NCBI GenBank assembly: GCA_030674185.1
Contig: JAPXFY010000026.1
Coordinates: forward strand, 58,768,465 to 58,832,464
Length of the DNA: 64,000 nt
From: Monoplex corrugatus
Taxonomy: Eukaryota > Mollusca > Gastropoda > Littorinimorpha > Ranellidae
Direction: 5' to 3'
The position numbers and the translations under genes were made by a program. The notes beneath the pieces are model-generated. The model had not been told where the DNA came from, did no database searches, and saw only the letters and a program-made list of their open reading frames with translations. This document shows, piece by piece, positions 22,628 to 34,191 of this stretch (its first letter is position 1; each line of letters opens with the position of its first letter).

Positions 22628-23608
22628 CTGTTACCCATAGTGGGTGTGGACCCAAAGATGTATTACCCATAGTGGGTGGTGGACCCAAAGATGTATTACC
22701 CATAGTGGTGGTGGACCCAAATATATATTACCCATAGTGGGTGGTGGACCCAAAGATGTATTACCCATTAGTGGATGGTGGACCCAAAGATGTATTACCC
22801 ATAGTGGGTGGTGGACCCAAAGATGTATTACCATAGTGGGTGGTGGACACAAAGATGTATTACCCATAGTGGGTGGTGGACCCAAAGATGTATTACCCAT
22901 AGTGGGTGGTGGACCCAAACATTGTATTACCCATAGTGGGTGGTGGACACAAAGATGGATTACCCATAGTGGGGTGGTGGACCCAAAATGTATTACCCAT
23001 AGTGGGAGGTGGACCCAAAGATTGATTACTGTTAGTGGGTGGTGGACCCAAAGATGTATTACCCATAGTGGGTGGTGGACCCAAAGATGTATTACCCATA
23101 GTGGGTGGTGGACCCAAAGATGTATTACCCATAGTGGGTGGTGGACCCAAAGATGTATTACCCATAGTGGGTGGTGGACCCAAAGATGTATTACCCATAG
23201 TGGGTGGTGGACCCAAAGATGTATTACCCATAGTGGGTGGTGGACCCAAAGATGTATTACCCATAGTGGGTGGTGGACCCAAAGATGTATTACTGTTAGT
23301 GGGTGGTGGACCCAAAGATGTATTACCCATAGTGGGAGGTGGACACAAAGATGTATTACTGTTAGTGGGTGGTGGACCCAAAGATGTATTACCCATAGTG
23401 GGTGGTGGACCCAAAGATGTATTACCCATAGTGGGTGGTGGACCCAAAGATGTATTACCCATAGTGGGTGGTGGACCCAAAGATGTATTACCCATAGTGG
23501 GTGGTGGACCCAAAGATGTATTACCCATAGTGGGTGGTGGACCCAAAGATGTATTACCCATAGTGGGTGGTGGACCCAAAGATGTATTACTGTTAGTGGG
23601 AGGTGGAC
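22628..23608. repeat. 33-bp minisatellite, about 29 units
   Basis: Unit of 33 bp (cccatagtgggtggtggacc + caaagatgtatta). A recurring variant has ctgttagtgg in place of cccatagtgg. Since 33 is 11 codons, the array reads open on both strands. Some units near 22,700-22,990 have 1-bp indels; those at 23,035-23,600 are almost perfect. Confidence 0.97.
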
Positions 23609-23940
23609 CATAGGAAGAAGGGAGAAACAATGCCTTTGTCAGAAGAACGAAGATAGATTGAATGGCGGCGTATGCTGGCTAGTCAGAATGGGCGGCCATG
23701 CATAAAAAAGAAGATCTAGCATCATGACATGACCCTTTGTTGTATTCTGTCATTATGTTGTAACATCTACCATTGTTCTTGCTCATGTGAAGTTTGATTT
23801 CATTCGATGTTTCTTTAAGTAGGGTAACCTGGACAATAACAACATCTGAAATATTCTGTAAATGATTTTGTATAAACAGGAGATAATTAAATGCTTGTCA
23901 ATTTGTGTCTGCTTTCGAGCAGTTGGATTGGTATAATACT
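23609..23940. other. no recognised feature
   Basis: Short unique stretch between two arrays. No coding signal. Confidence 0.45.
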
Positions 23941-25436
23941 GTGCCTGATTAGGTGGTTGTTTGGTGGTTATGGTCAAGATGTATTCTGGTGGGTGGGTGT
24001 GGTACATGTTTTTTATGTATTGCATTGTGTGGGTGGTGAATGTGGTTTATGTTGTGGGTGGTGAGTGGTTAGAAGGTTGGTGATGGTTTGGTTGATTGAG
24101 TGTTGAATTGATGGTGGTATGTTGGTTGTTGATTGGTTGGATGATTGGTTGAAGTGATTGGTATGTGATTGATTTGTTGGTTTGGTTGATGTGTTGGTTA
24201 TTGTTGTTGGTTGGATGTTTGGTTGATTGGTTGTTGTTTGAGGTTAGGTTGGATTATTTTTGGTTGTTGGTTGGTTGTTGTTGGGAATTGTGTTGTATTT
24301 GGTTGTTTGGATTTGGATTGGTTGTTGGTTGTTGGTTGGTTTGTTGTTGGTTGTTTTGTTTATTGTTGGTTGGTTGTTGGTTGATTGGTTGGTTGGTTGT
24401 GTTGAGTTGGTTGTTGGTTGGTTGGTTGATTGGTTGGTTGATTGTTGGTGTGGTTGGTTGGTTGGTTGGTTGGTGGTTGGTTGTTGGTTGGTTGATTGGT
24501 TGGTTGTTGGTTTGGTTGGTTGGTTTGTTGATTGGTTGGTTGGTTGGTTGTGGTTGATTGGTTGGTTGGTTGGTTGGTTGGTTGGTTGGTTGTTGGTTGG
24601 TTAGTTGGTTGGTTGGTTGGTTGTTGGTTGGTTGTTGGTTGGTTGGTTGATTGTTGGTTGTGTTGGTTGGTTTGGTTGGTTGGGTTGAGGTTGTGTTGGT
24701 TGGTTGGTTGTTGGTTGTTGGTTGGTTGGTTGGTTGTTGGTTGGTTGTGTTGTTGGTTGGTTTGGTTGGTGATTGTGGTTGGTTGATTGGTTGGTTGATG
24801 TTGGTTGGTTGGTTGGTTGTTGGTTGTGTGGTTGGTTGATTGGTTGGTTGGTTGGTTGGTTGTTGGTTGATTGTTGGTTGGTTGGTTGGTTGTTGGTTGA
24901 TTGGTTGTTGTTGGTTGGTGTTGTTGGTTGTTGTGTTTGGTTGTGTTGTTGTTGATTGGTTGGTTGATTGGTTGGTTGGTTGGTTGGTTGGTTGATTGTT
25001 GGGTTGATTGGTTGTGTTGGTTGGTTGGTTGGTTGGTTGGTTGGTTGGTTGGTTGGTTGGGGTTGGTTGGTGGTTGATTGGTTGGTTGGATTGGTTGTTG
25101 GTTGGTGATTGGTTGGTGGTTGGTTGGTTGGTTGGTTGTTGAGTTGGTTGGTTGATTGTTGGTTGTGTGGTGTTGTTGGTTTGGTTGTTGTTGTTGGTGT
25201 GTTGGTTGTTGGTTGGTTGTTGGTTGGTTGATTGGTTGTGGTTGGTGTGGTTGGTTGGTTGGTTGTTGGTTGGTTGGTTGTTGGTTGGTTGGTTGGGGTG
25301 GTTGGTTGGTTGGTGATTGGTGGGTTGGTTGATTGATTGGTTGGTGGTTGGTTGGTTGGATTGGTTGGTTGGGTGTTGATTGGTGGTGGTTGATTGGTTG
25401 GTTGGTTGGTTGGTTGGTTGATTGGGTGTTGGTTCA
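23941..25436. repeat. (GGTT)n-like low-complexity block, about 1.5 kb
   Basis: Strand-biased G+T sequence made of GGTT units with GATT, TGTT and GTGG variants. It begins as degenerate GGTT/GTGG motifs (23,941-24,160) and becomes dense from 24,360. The complementary strand reads as NQPTNQP repeats. Runs of four GG pairs separated by TT recur throughout and could form two-tier G-quadruplexes. Confidence 0.95.
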
Positions 25437-25440
25437 TTGT

Positions 25441-25530
25441 TTGTCTATTTCTTTCTTTCTTTCTTTCTTTGTTCGTGTGTTTGTTTGTTTGTCTGTTTGT
25501 TTGTTTGTCTGTTTGTTTGTATGTCTTAGT
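25441..25530. repeat. (CTTT)n/(TTTG)n microsatellite
   Basis: Short TTTC then TTTG/TCTG tetranucleotide runs adjoining the GGTT block. Confidence 0.9.
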
Positions 25531-26129
25531 TTCTTTTATTTGTGTTCCATTCCCATTCCTTGTCCAACGATAAGTTTTTATATGAATTTAATTTTGTCAC
25601 GTGAGCACAGATGAACAGAAATCTAAAAGAATGTCTCACTACATGGTCACACCCCATCATATTAGCGCTCATGATAGGGCCTCTGAATCGAGTGTATCAC
25701 ACATTTGCAGAAAAAGTGTTTCTTTTTCCCTGATTTTTTCGACATTATGGATATTATGGGACTTAACACAATTTCAAAGTAATAACACCCATTTTGTAGT
25801 ATCTCCTTTTGTGTTCACTTACGTTCATTGTGATTTTGGTATGCCTCTTTAATTGTGAATATGAATGAATAATAAAAATGAGTGGGTTTTTTTGGTAGTT
25901 TTTGTAAATTTTCATAAAATTTTAACTAAGACTGAAAACATCAAATGATCTGAAAAGTATATATGAGACAGAACATTTATATATTAGCAAGCACAAAAAA
26001 TTTCAATGAATTTGAGCAAGTAGTGTTTGAGATATAGGTGTTTTATTGGGGTACCCGTTGATTGTACAGTCCCCCCCCCCAAACCTCCTCCCCCCACAGG
26101 CTGGGAATGCATTTCTCTTGTAAAACAGA
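25531..26129. other. no recognised feature
   Basis: AT-rich unique sequence with a C10 homopolymer near 26,070. No convincing coding frame. Confidence 0.45.
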
Positions 26130-26572
26130 GGGCTGAAAGAGTCAATGTATAGTTGCGAAGCCTGGACACTAAGAAAAGAAGAAGAAAATAAAATCAATTC
26201 AGCAGAAATGTGGCTCTACAGACTGCTCAGAGTCAAACGGACAGGCAGAAGAACAAACGATAGCATCATAAAGAAACTGAAGGTTGAGCGCTAACTGCTG
26301 ACAGAGATCAACAAAACGAAGTTGAAATACACAGTACCATGCAATTAAAAACACCGAAACACATTTGATGTCAACAGTCCTGCAGGGGAAGGTTGAGATG
26401 AGGAGAAGAAAGGGACGACAACACACTTCTAACTTCAACAACATCGCTGATGTCTGCGATCTGGGGATCCCGGAAGTGATCCACAGGTGTCTCAATCATG
26501 TGACCTGGAGAAGACTGGTGATGTCGAGCGTGGCTCCTACCGCCGATCCAGGCGAAGGACAGAGGTGAGGTG
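26130..26572 (+). mobile_element. LINE (family D) 3' end, right arm
   Basis: Plus-strand translation gives a LINE RT C-terminus: SCEAWTLRKEEENKINSAEM, LYRLLRVKRTGRRTNDSIIK, then after a frameshift the ADVCDLGIPEVIHRCLNHVT block and a GGTGA-type tail (26,562-26,587). The part from 26,283 on is mirrored at the left arm's inner edge; the part before 26,283 is not. Confidence 0.8.
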
Positions 26573-26619
26573 AGGTGAGGTGAGGTGTGAGAGTGTTTGA
26601 AGGATTTTCCACTTTATCA

Positions 26620-27655
26620 TAAAGGAAATCCACAATGAGAGCATACAGCTACGTTTTTGTAATGAAACAAACAACGAGGGCATGCAACTGTGTTGTTGAA
26701 ATGAAACAAGCAAACAAAGAGGGCATGCAACTATGTTGTTGAAATGAAACAAACAAAGATGGCAAACAGCTATGTGTTTGTAATGACTCAAGCAAACAAA
26801 GAGGGCATACAGCTATGTTTTTGTAATGAAACAAACAAAGATGGTAAACAGCTATGTGTTTGTAATGACTCAAGCAAACAAAGAGGGCATACAGCTATGT
26901 TTTTGTAATGAAACAAACAAAGATGGCAAACAGCTATGTGTTTTGTAATGACTCAAGCAAACAAAGAGGGCATACAGCTATGTTTTTGTAAAGAAACAGG
27001 AAACAAAGAGGGCATACAGCTATGTTTTTGTAATGAAACAAGCAAACAAAGAGGCCATACAGCTATGTTTTTGTAATGAAACAAACAAAGATGGCATACA
27101 GCTATGTGTTTGTAATGACTCAAGCAAACAAAGAGGGCATGCAGCTATGTTTTGTAAAGAAACAAGCAAACAAAGAGGGCATGCAGCTATGTTGTTGAAT
27201 GAAAAAAGCAAACAAAGAGGGCATACAGCTATGTTTTTGTAATGACTCAAACAAAGAGGGCATACAGCTATGTTTTTGTAATGACTAAGCAAACAAAGAG
27301 GGCATAGAGCTATGTTTCTGTAAACAAACTAGCAAACAAAGAGGGCATGTAGCTATGTTTTTGTAATGACTCAAACAAAGGGCATACAGCTATGTTTTTG
27401 TATGACTCAAGCAAACAAAGAGGGCATAGGCTATGTTTCTCTAAACAAACTAGCAAACAAGAGGGCATGTAGCTATGTTTTTGTAATGACTCAAACAAAC
27501 AAAGAGGGCATACAGCTATGTTTTTGTAATGAAACAAACAAAGAGGGCATACAGCTATGTTTTTGTAATGAAACAAGCAAACAAAGAGGGCATACACCTA
27601 TGTTTTTGTAATGAAACAAACAAAGAGGGCATACAGCTATGTTTCTGTAAACTGT
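26620..27655. repeat. 43-bp minisatellite, right arm
   Basis: About 24 units, reverse complement of the 19,030-19,610 array (core aaagagggcatacagctatg). It ends about 15 bp from the receptor copy 3 stop codon, so it probably lies in the 3' UTR or just beyond. Confidence 0.95.
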
Positions 27656-27668
27656 ATGGACCAGTCCA

Positions 27669-30600
27669 TCATATAATCTCTATTTTATCAGCGTTGGCTT
27701 GCAGCCATTCCATAAGTTTAACTTCGTGTAACTTTCTCCGCTTTTCTACCAAAGTGTTGAACGTATACACGAACGGATTAAGTGCAGAGTTCAAAGGCAG
27801 CACGAAGATAGCCAAGGCCACGTTTACTTCTCCAGGGATGGGAACATCAACCAAAGCCAAAAGTCCACACAACCCAATAGGAAACCAGCACATAAAGTCT
27901 GTTACAGCAACAGTAATCAACCGCCGTGCTATGGTTGTGTCCTGTGACATTTTGGTAGTGTTGGATGTCAAGGCATTTTTCTGTATTGACCAGTAAATGA
28001 CAGCCTGACCAGCTGAGATAAATAAAAACAGAATAAAGTTAAACACAATCATTACACTGAAAGAATAAACCCACCCTTGAAACTGTCGTCCCATAACTGG
28101 CAATGGAATACATATACCAGTCTGGCTGTAGAAGTCCCAGTGTGATGTCACTGGAAGTAAAGGCAACAAGGCAAGAAACAAACCAACAAACCAAGTCAAC
28201 ACACAAGCCACTGATGCTGACCTTTTCTCAAACCTCAAAGAGCTGAATGGAAAATGGAGAACAATAAAGCGATCGAGCGTAATAAGCCAGATCATCAGAG
28301 CTGATACTTCACTGGACAACAGAGACAGAAAACCGGCCACTTTACAAGCCACACTGCTCATCCAGATATCATCATAATGGAGGTATTTACTACGGAACAG
28401 TTCGTCAGCCACTCCAATGATTGCAATATAGACACCCATCAGAAAGTCAGCCATTGTCAGGTTGGTGACAAAAACACTGAAGCCACTTAAAGAGCTCTTC
28501 TTCCTCACATACAAACGTGCCACAAAACAGAAAACGTTACCTGTCAATGACAGACAGCTGATCAACCAGAGAAACCCTCGGTACATTTCTGATTGCAGTA
28601 AATCTTTGCATGATGAAATGACATTTTGTGGAGCGTAACAGAAAGCGGTATCAAAATCATCCGGTACTATTTCATCACAGCATAATTTATAGTTTTGTGT
28701 TGAAATAATACGAAGATGAAAAAGACTTTTGAAAATGTCTGGTGGAAAAGTTTTTACAGGACTTCCGTCCATATTCAGTTTAGCTAGCTGTGGAGTGAAC
28801 TGAAAACCACTAGAACTGATCGTGTGGATAGTAGTGAAAGATAAATTAAGTGTCAGCAATTGGGAAAACTTTGACAGAACGTTGGAATCAAACGTTGTTA
28901 GTTTGGTATGGGACAGATCAATTGCTGTTAGCGTGCTCTGATGACTTAAAGATGGGAGATACGTATAAAGTGAAGTGACAGGATTGTTTGACAAGGACAG
29001 TGTCTGTAGATTTTCTAAACCAACAAAACGGGTCATGTTGACATGCTGCAGATGGTTACCTGAGAGATCGAGAAACTTCAGATTGACCAAATGTGTGTCA
29101 GGAAGGACAGTCAAAGAGCAGTGGGCAAGACTCAGTTGAATCAGATAGGTGTGCTCACTCACATCAGACAGAGTCATACCTGAACCTGTGGCATTTAAGT
29201 ATCGGAGCCATGGAAACAGTGAGGTAGGGAAAGGCTGGAGACACAGAAAAGTGTAACCTTGACATAGACAGCCCACAGGACAGGTCACATCACACGCCAT
29301 CTCATCATCAGACAGTGGGCAGTGAGGCCAGCCATCACACAAATAGTCACCATGAAGACATATCGCTGAAGCTCTACATCGGAAAAATCCAGGACACGTT
29401 ACATCGTTGCAACCTTCTTCATCCTCGTGGTCCATACAGTCATACATGCCATTACATCGTGTGTAGACAGGAAGACAGTCATTGAACGTACCAGTACAAC
29501 GGTAATGGGTGTCAGGACAGGACTCGTTAGGTTTCATTGGAGTTGAAGAGAAATAGTTGTAACCATCAAACTTGATGATGGCTGGAGAAGGAAAACGTTG
29601 TGTCCAGTCTATTTTTTCATGTATAGATCTAAAGCAATTCTTTTCATCAGATTTGTGCGGACAATTATACACTCGGTCACAGACGTTGTTATAGGATGCA
29701 CACTGACCATTAGTGCAGGTAAACATATTGACACAAAGAGGATGTTTACAGAAGTATTCATCACTTTTATCTGGACAATCAGATCTGAAGTCACATACCA
29801 GAGTGTAAGACAGTGTAGTGACACCATCATCACACATAAATCTAGGACTGAAGTAACCTGGTGATCTGTTGAATTAAACTTGCCATGTGTGAATAACATG
29901 TGACCGTGAAAAACACAAGACACATACCTTTGACCACACACAGTTAACTGCTGTGAACTACATAAAAGAAATGTATGCGTCACTTGACCATCAGGACATG
30001 TTGTCAGAGACTGTTGTCTCATAGTCAACATGATATGTGATATAAGAAATACTGGTTTTACAGTATCAAAATTTTCGCCAGTTTTCTTCTTCAGCTTGAA
30101 CTCACATATTGCTCCGATTTCTAACCCAGAACTTTGTGGACACTTATGTAAATTAAAAGAACTAATAAGTTTTGTTACATCCCATTCATAAGGTCTATAG
30201 TATGTGACACACACTTTGTGTCCACTGTCACTGGTTGACCATGCTGGCTTACTCACAGAGTGGTAAAGAACAGTCCTATCATGGCTAACGATATTCTGTC
30301 TGTACATGTCAGGCAACGACATGTCACCAGCATACAATCCAATCCAAACCTGTTCTGATACAATCAACTGTCGTTTGGTCAAATTCTGAATTGTCGTATA
30401 CCAGTCAATATCACATGTAGGCATTCCCAGAGTGCCCCCAACAGAACTACAGTAATGCCGAGCTCTTTTATCAGCAGGTCTTTCAAATGTACGTAGAACG
30501 TTACTGCTGATGATTCTGTAGCAACGGCCACATAACGGTATATCACCCTGACAGTCAGAATTGCTGAAGGGACAGTGTTCTGTTTCATCCTGTCCATCTT

Positions 30601-31172
30601 CACACTCTGTCCTCAGGTTGCAGTCCAGGTGGTGTTTAAAGCTGGAATAGTGGTCCACAGAACAGTTGAACAAACCACTGGGTAGCTGTTGAGGTGTTGT
30701 CTCTTCAGGGTGAAAGGAGAAGAACAGTTGTAAACACTTCTTACCCAAACAATGTCGCTGGCATTTCAGAACTAAAATCCCAATTTTTGTAACCTTGTAG
30801 ACTTGAACTAGATGTCGAATGCTTTTTGTAGGAACTGTGATCCGTTTTATCAGAAAACCTTTGTTACCATAAATACGCAGAGAAATTAAATATTTATTAC
30901 ATGCAGACATTTCCACGCTGATCATGACTGCGTTTCCAGCTGGGATATGTATGATTTTGTCGTGCTCGTGAGGAGATACAAGGCCTTTATGTAAATCACC
31001 TCTCACATATCCAGATGATGATGACGTCATTACAATGCATAAGGGTGCTTGAGGGGGTAGTGGTATAGTGGCTGGTGCTTGAACAACACGATTGTCTGGT
31101 TGTGTGTTATCCTTTTCTTGTGAAACAAACCAACACAGAGGAATGGGTATACATTTGAACATACAAGAAAGG
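27669..31172 (-). CDS. GRL101-like receptor copy 3 (right arm)
   Basis: The best-preserved paralogue. Frame one runs from 31,228 (a TTG codon, no ATG) to about 29,850; frame two from 29,837 to 27,669. The two are offset by one nucleotide near 29,840-29,885, so one indel or an unrecognised splice event separates them. I start the feature after a polypyrimidine-AG acceptor (31,173-31,182), so an upstream exon is expected. Domains: LDLa ending CEDGQDETEHC, C-type-lectin-like domain (CYRIISSN to VCVTYY), four LDLa repeats (29,840-29,290), LRR N-cap CPVGCLCQG, about six LRRs and 7TM. Class A motifs are intact: TLDRFIV after TM3 (about 28,262-28,280), CWFPIG in TM6 (about 27,882-27,895) and LNPFVY in TM7 (27,766-27,783). 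The family is G-protein coupled; the ligand is unknown. Confidence 0.9.
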
Positions 31173-31299
31173 CTAGAAAGAACACAAATAAATCTTTGGA
31201 GACATTTTGTACCCTTTGCCCTGTCCAACTGGTATTGAAATGACGTGTGACAGTGACTATTGTGGCCTTGTGTATTTGAACTAGATGTGGATTGTCATC

Positions 31300-31696
31300 A
31301 AGACATATTGTGAATGGTTGAATTACACAACTGATATTGAAATGAAAATGTGACATATTTGAATGTTGATTACACAACTGTATGAAATGATAAATGTACA
31401 TATTGTGAATGGTAATTACACAACTGATATTGAAATGATAAATGTGACATATTGTGAATGGTTGAATTACACAACTGATATTGAAATGAGAAGTGTGACA
31501 TATTGTGAATGGTTAAAATATACAACTGATACTAAAATGATAAATGTGACATATTGTGAATGGTTGAATTACACAACTGATATTGAAATGAGAAGTGTGA
31601 CATATTGTGAATGGTTAAAATATACAACTGATATTGAAATGATAAATGTGACATATTGTGAATGGTTGAATTACACAACTGATATTGAAACGATTT
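31300..31696. repeat. 51-bp minisatellite, right arm segment 1
   Basis: Reverse-complement units of the left-arm 51-bp array, immediately upstream of receptor copy 3. The first units (31,320-31,410) are degenerate. The array is cut by the Penelope-like element and continues at 34,192. Confidence 0.95.
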
Positions 31697-31699
31697 TTT

Positions 31700-32302
31700 A
31701 GATCCCTACGTTGGATGGCAGTACTGGGACATCCTCCCAAACAAAAATTGAATCCTGATGCTGACTTATTTACAAAACTTTTCCATAAGCCTGCTCATCG
31801 GGAACCTCCCCGCAACACCTTTCCCGAAGTTGAACATTACATCAACAAATGCTACCAAGAAATAGACTGTCTCAACATGCGACCCAAGAAACATTCCAAC
31901 ATCTTCAAAGAAGAAAGGGACGCACTACACTCCCTCAAAAACAGAGACGACATTGTCATCAAACCAGCAGACAAGGGGGGTGCAATTGTAGTCTGGGACA
32001 GACATCTGTATATCAAGGAAGCCCAGAAACAACTCCACCATCACGCCTTCTACAAAAAGTTGGACCAACCTGCCCACATGACCAATCATGCCAAGATATC
32101 CAAACTTATCAACAATCTCATAACCTCTAAGCAGCTGCCCCCCACTGCCAGACTACTCATCAAACAACTTCCAGTCCAATCACTTTTTTATTTACTTCCC
32201 AAAATACATAAAGCCAACAATCCTGGCCGTCCTATCGTGTCAGCTTGCAACTGCCCCACTGAAAACATTTTCAGTTTCTTGACCACATTTTGCAACCTAT
32301 AG
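31700..32302 (+). CDS. Penelope-like element, N-terminal RT part
   Basis: Contains the N-terminal RT block seen in Penelope-like elements: DDIVIKPADKGGAIVVWDR and FYLLPKIHKANNPGRPIVSA, followed by NCPTENI. The frame terminates at 32,302, but the natural continuation (FLDHILQPIVQALPSFIKDT) is in the frame that opens before 32,290, so one indel near 32,272 breaks the protein. The N-terminus looks truncated because no ATG precedes the homology at the array junction. Confidence 0.85.
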   Translation, partial: RSLRWMAVLGHPPKQKLNPDADLFTKLFHKPAHREPPRNTFPEVEHYINKCYQEIDCLNMRPKKHSNIFKEERDALHSLKNRDDIVIKPADKGGAIVVWDRHLYIKEAQKQLHHHAFYKKLDQPAHMTNHAKISKLINNLITSKQLPPTARLLIKQLPVQSLFYLLPKIHKANNPGRPIVSACNCPTENIFSFLTTFCNL

Positions 32303-33753
32303 TCCAGGCTTTGCCTTCCTTCATCAAAGACACTAACCATACGTTGAGTCTGATTCAAATATTACATGAAGACCACACCTTCAAACCCCAATACCTGTTC
32401 ACTTTGGATGTGACCTCTCTGTACACCAGCATACCCCACTCCGACGGGTTAAAAGCTCTCCAGCATTTTCTGGACAAACGACGTGACCAAACATTGTCCA
32501 CTTCAACCCTTGTCCGTCTTGCCGAACTGGTTCTTACCATGAACACATTTTCGTTCGGAGATGAGACGTTCTGGCAAGTTAGCGGAGTCGCCATGGGTAC
32601 TAAGATGGGCCCCAGCTATGCCTGCTTATTCATGGGATATTTGGAGGAACATATCCTACAACAATACAAGAAACCCAAACCTGAATTATACAAAAGATAC
32701 ATAGACGATTGCATTGGCATGACATCCCTCGATCATGACCAACTTTTACAATTCATCCACTACGTCCAAACGTTTCACCCATCCATCAAGTTCACATATG
32801 AAATTTCAAACACATCCATAAGCTTCCTGGATATCGAAGTTTCCCTTCAATCTGAACAACTAGTCACTACAGTCCACTACAAACCTACAGACTCACATTC
32901 CTACCTGGACTACCAATCATCTCACACTTCCAACACCAGAAACAGCATTCCCTACTCGCAGTTCTTGAGACTACGACGCCTCTGCTCAGACGAAGACAAT
33001 TTTCAGGACAAAGCAGTTGAAATGACTAGATTTTTCCTGCGCAGACATTACCCACCCGAGGTCATCAATGAAGCCCGGAAAAAAGTCAGCTCTGTCTCTC
33101 GGCCAAATGCCCTCCATTCAAAGCCCAAAGCTGTCACAGAGGATCGGCCAGTCCTCAGTCTAGTTTACCACCCGTCCGTGCACCTCATAAAAAGGATCAT
33201 CTTGTCCAACTGGAACATTTTGCGATCCAGTCCCACTACAGGTGAAACCTTTGACAAGCGCCCTTTGATCGTCTACAAGAGAGACACCAATCTCCGCGAC
33301 TTGCTGGTGCATTCGAATCTCAGCAAACCAGTCAGCCAACCTCCAGGAACCTCTCCATGCAACAAACCTAAATGCAAGACTTGTCCTTTCTTGTGCTCAG
33401 CCACCACAGTCAAAGGCCCCAAATCTCATATGAGAATTACAAAACATTTCAACTGTCAAACTTATAACATTGTCTACTTGATCAGCTGCTCTAAATGTTC
33501 CCAATTGTATATTGGTGAAACTGGACGCACCCTTGACACACGTTTCAAAGAACACTTGGCTGATATCCGCCACCAAAGGGATAAAACTATCCCCAATCAC
33601 TTCAACCAATCAGACCACTCAATCAATGACATCCGAGTGAAAGGTCTGTGGCTTCTACACAATAACAGCACCATAGACAGGAAAGACAGAGAATCCCACC
33701 TCATAAATAAACTTGGAACACGCAAACCACATGGTCTTAACGACAAACCATGA
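32290..33753 (+). CDS. Penelope-like RT core plus GIY-YIG endonuclease
   Basis: RT palm motifs: TLDVTSLYTSIPH (motif A), SGVAMGTKMGPSYACLFMGY (motif B) and KRYIDDCIGM (motif C, catalytic YIDD). A linker follows, then a cysteine pair (CNKPKCKTCPF) and the GIY-YIG-like module NIVYLISCSKCSQLYIGETG with a downstream R..EH. RT copies the element RNA and the nuclease is thought to nick the target. The core is uninterrupted for 487 codons, so this copy is fairly young; only the frameshift near 32,272 and the short 5' end argue against activity. Confidence 0.9.
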   Translation: MQPIVQALPSFIKDTNHTLSLIQILHEDHTFKPQYLFTLDVTSLYTSIPHSDGLKALQHFLDKRRDQTLSTSTLVRLAELVLTMNTFSFGDETFWQVSGVAMGTKMGPSYACLFMGYLEEHILQQYKKPKPELYKRYIDDCIGMTSLDHDQLLQFIHYVQTFHPSIKFTYEISNTSISFLDIEVSLQSEQLVTTVHYKPTDSHSYLDYQSSHTSNTRNSIPYSQFLRLRRLCSDEDNFQDKAVEMTRFFLRRHYPPEVINEARKKVSSVSRPNALHSKPKAVTEDRPVLSLVYHPSVHLIKRIILSNWNILRSSPTTGETFDKRPLIVYKRDTNLRDLLVHSNLSKPVSQPPGTSPCNKPKCKTCPFLCSATTVKGPKSHMRITKHFNCQTYNIVYLISCSKCSQLYIGETGRTLDTRFKEHLADIRHQRDKTIPNHFNQSDHSINDIRVKGLWLLHNNSTIDRKDRESHLINKLGTRKPHGLNDKP

Positions 33754-34191
33754 GTAACAAAATTCAGACATGCCGTTTCATGTCTCTTCCTGTTCCCACG
33801 CCTACCAGATTCTTGGCACCGGGCACAATCTACTCCCTTATCTCTTGGCTCTTGCCCTGTGCCTTCTTCAGAACAGGGCTATACCGATATAGCATGGCCA
33901 CTTCACAAAATTGCAGAACTCATCTCACTTCCCTTTTGACATCACAGTTGCCTCCCCTTTCCCCTTTTCTTACTACTGCTCATGATGACATGGGCATTCC
34001 ATCTCTTACCCACTGGACGAGGCGGCAGGGAAGTTTTTAGTCCCGTTTTTATTATCCATTGTTTGGTGTCTGTGATTTGTCTGTGACCGTGCGTTCGCGC
34101 TTGACAAAGGCTAGTTGGCCGAAAATTTGCGCTTGTTTTGTTTTGTCTTGTTGGAGACGCGCTTACATTGGTTTTCTTGTTCTTCTGGTTG

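Larger units (their letters stand above)
31697..34191 (+). mobile_element. Penelope-like element with GIY-YIG domain
   Basis: A 2.5-kb element inserted in the 51-bp array. The second reading frame carries a Penelope-type RT and a C-terminal GIY-YIG-like endonuclease; the 3' noncoding part (33,754-34,191) is shared with the fragment at 19,971-20,216. A possible short target duplication, tgatattg, flanks it (just before the element and at about 34,189-34,196), but the repeated target makes that ambiguous. Confidence 0.88.

Noticed and set aside
22631..23705. Three long open frames (up to 353 codons) on both strands
   Set aside because: Period-33 repeat read in several frames at once; simultaneous openness on both strands argues against coding.
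23941..25436. Telomere-like repeat
   Set aside because: The unit is GGTT with no A; the usual molluscan telomere repeat is TTAGGG, which is not seen here.
24165..25437. Open frames of VGWLVGWLV and NQPTNQPTNQP residues up to 278 codons
   Set aside because: Low-complexity translation of the (GGTT)n block; tetranucleotide repeats without stops are open by composition.
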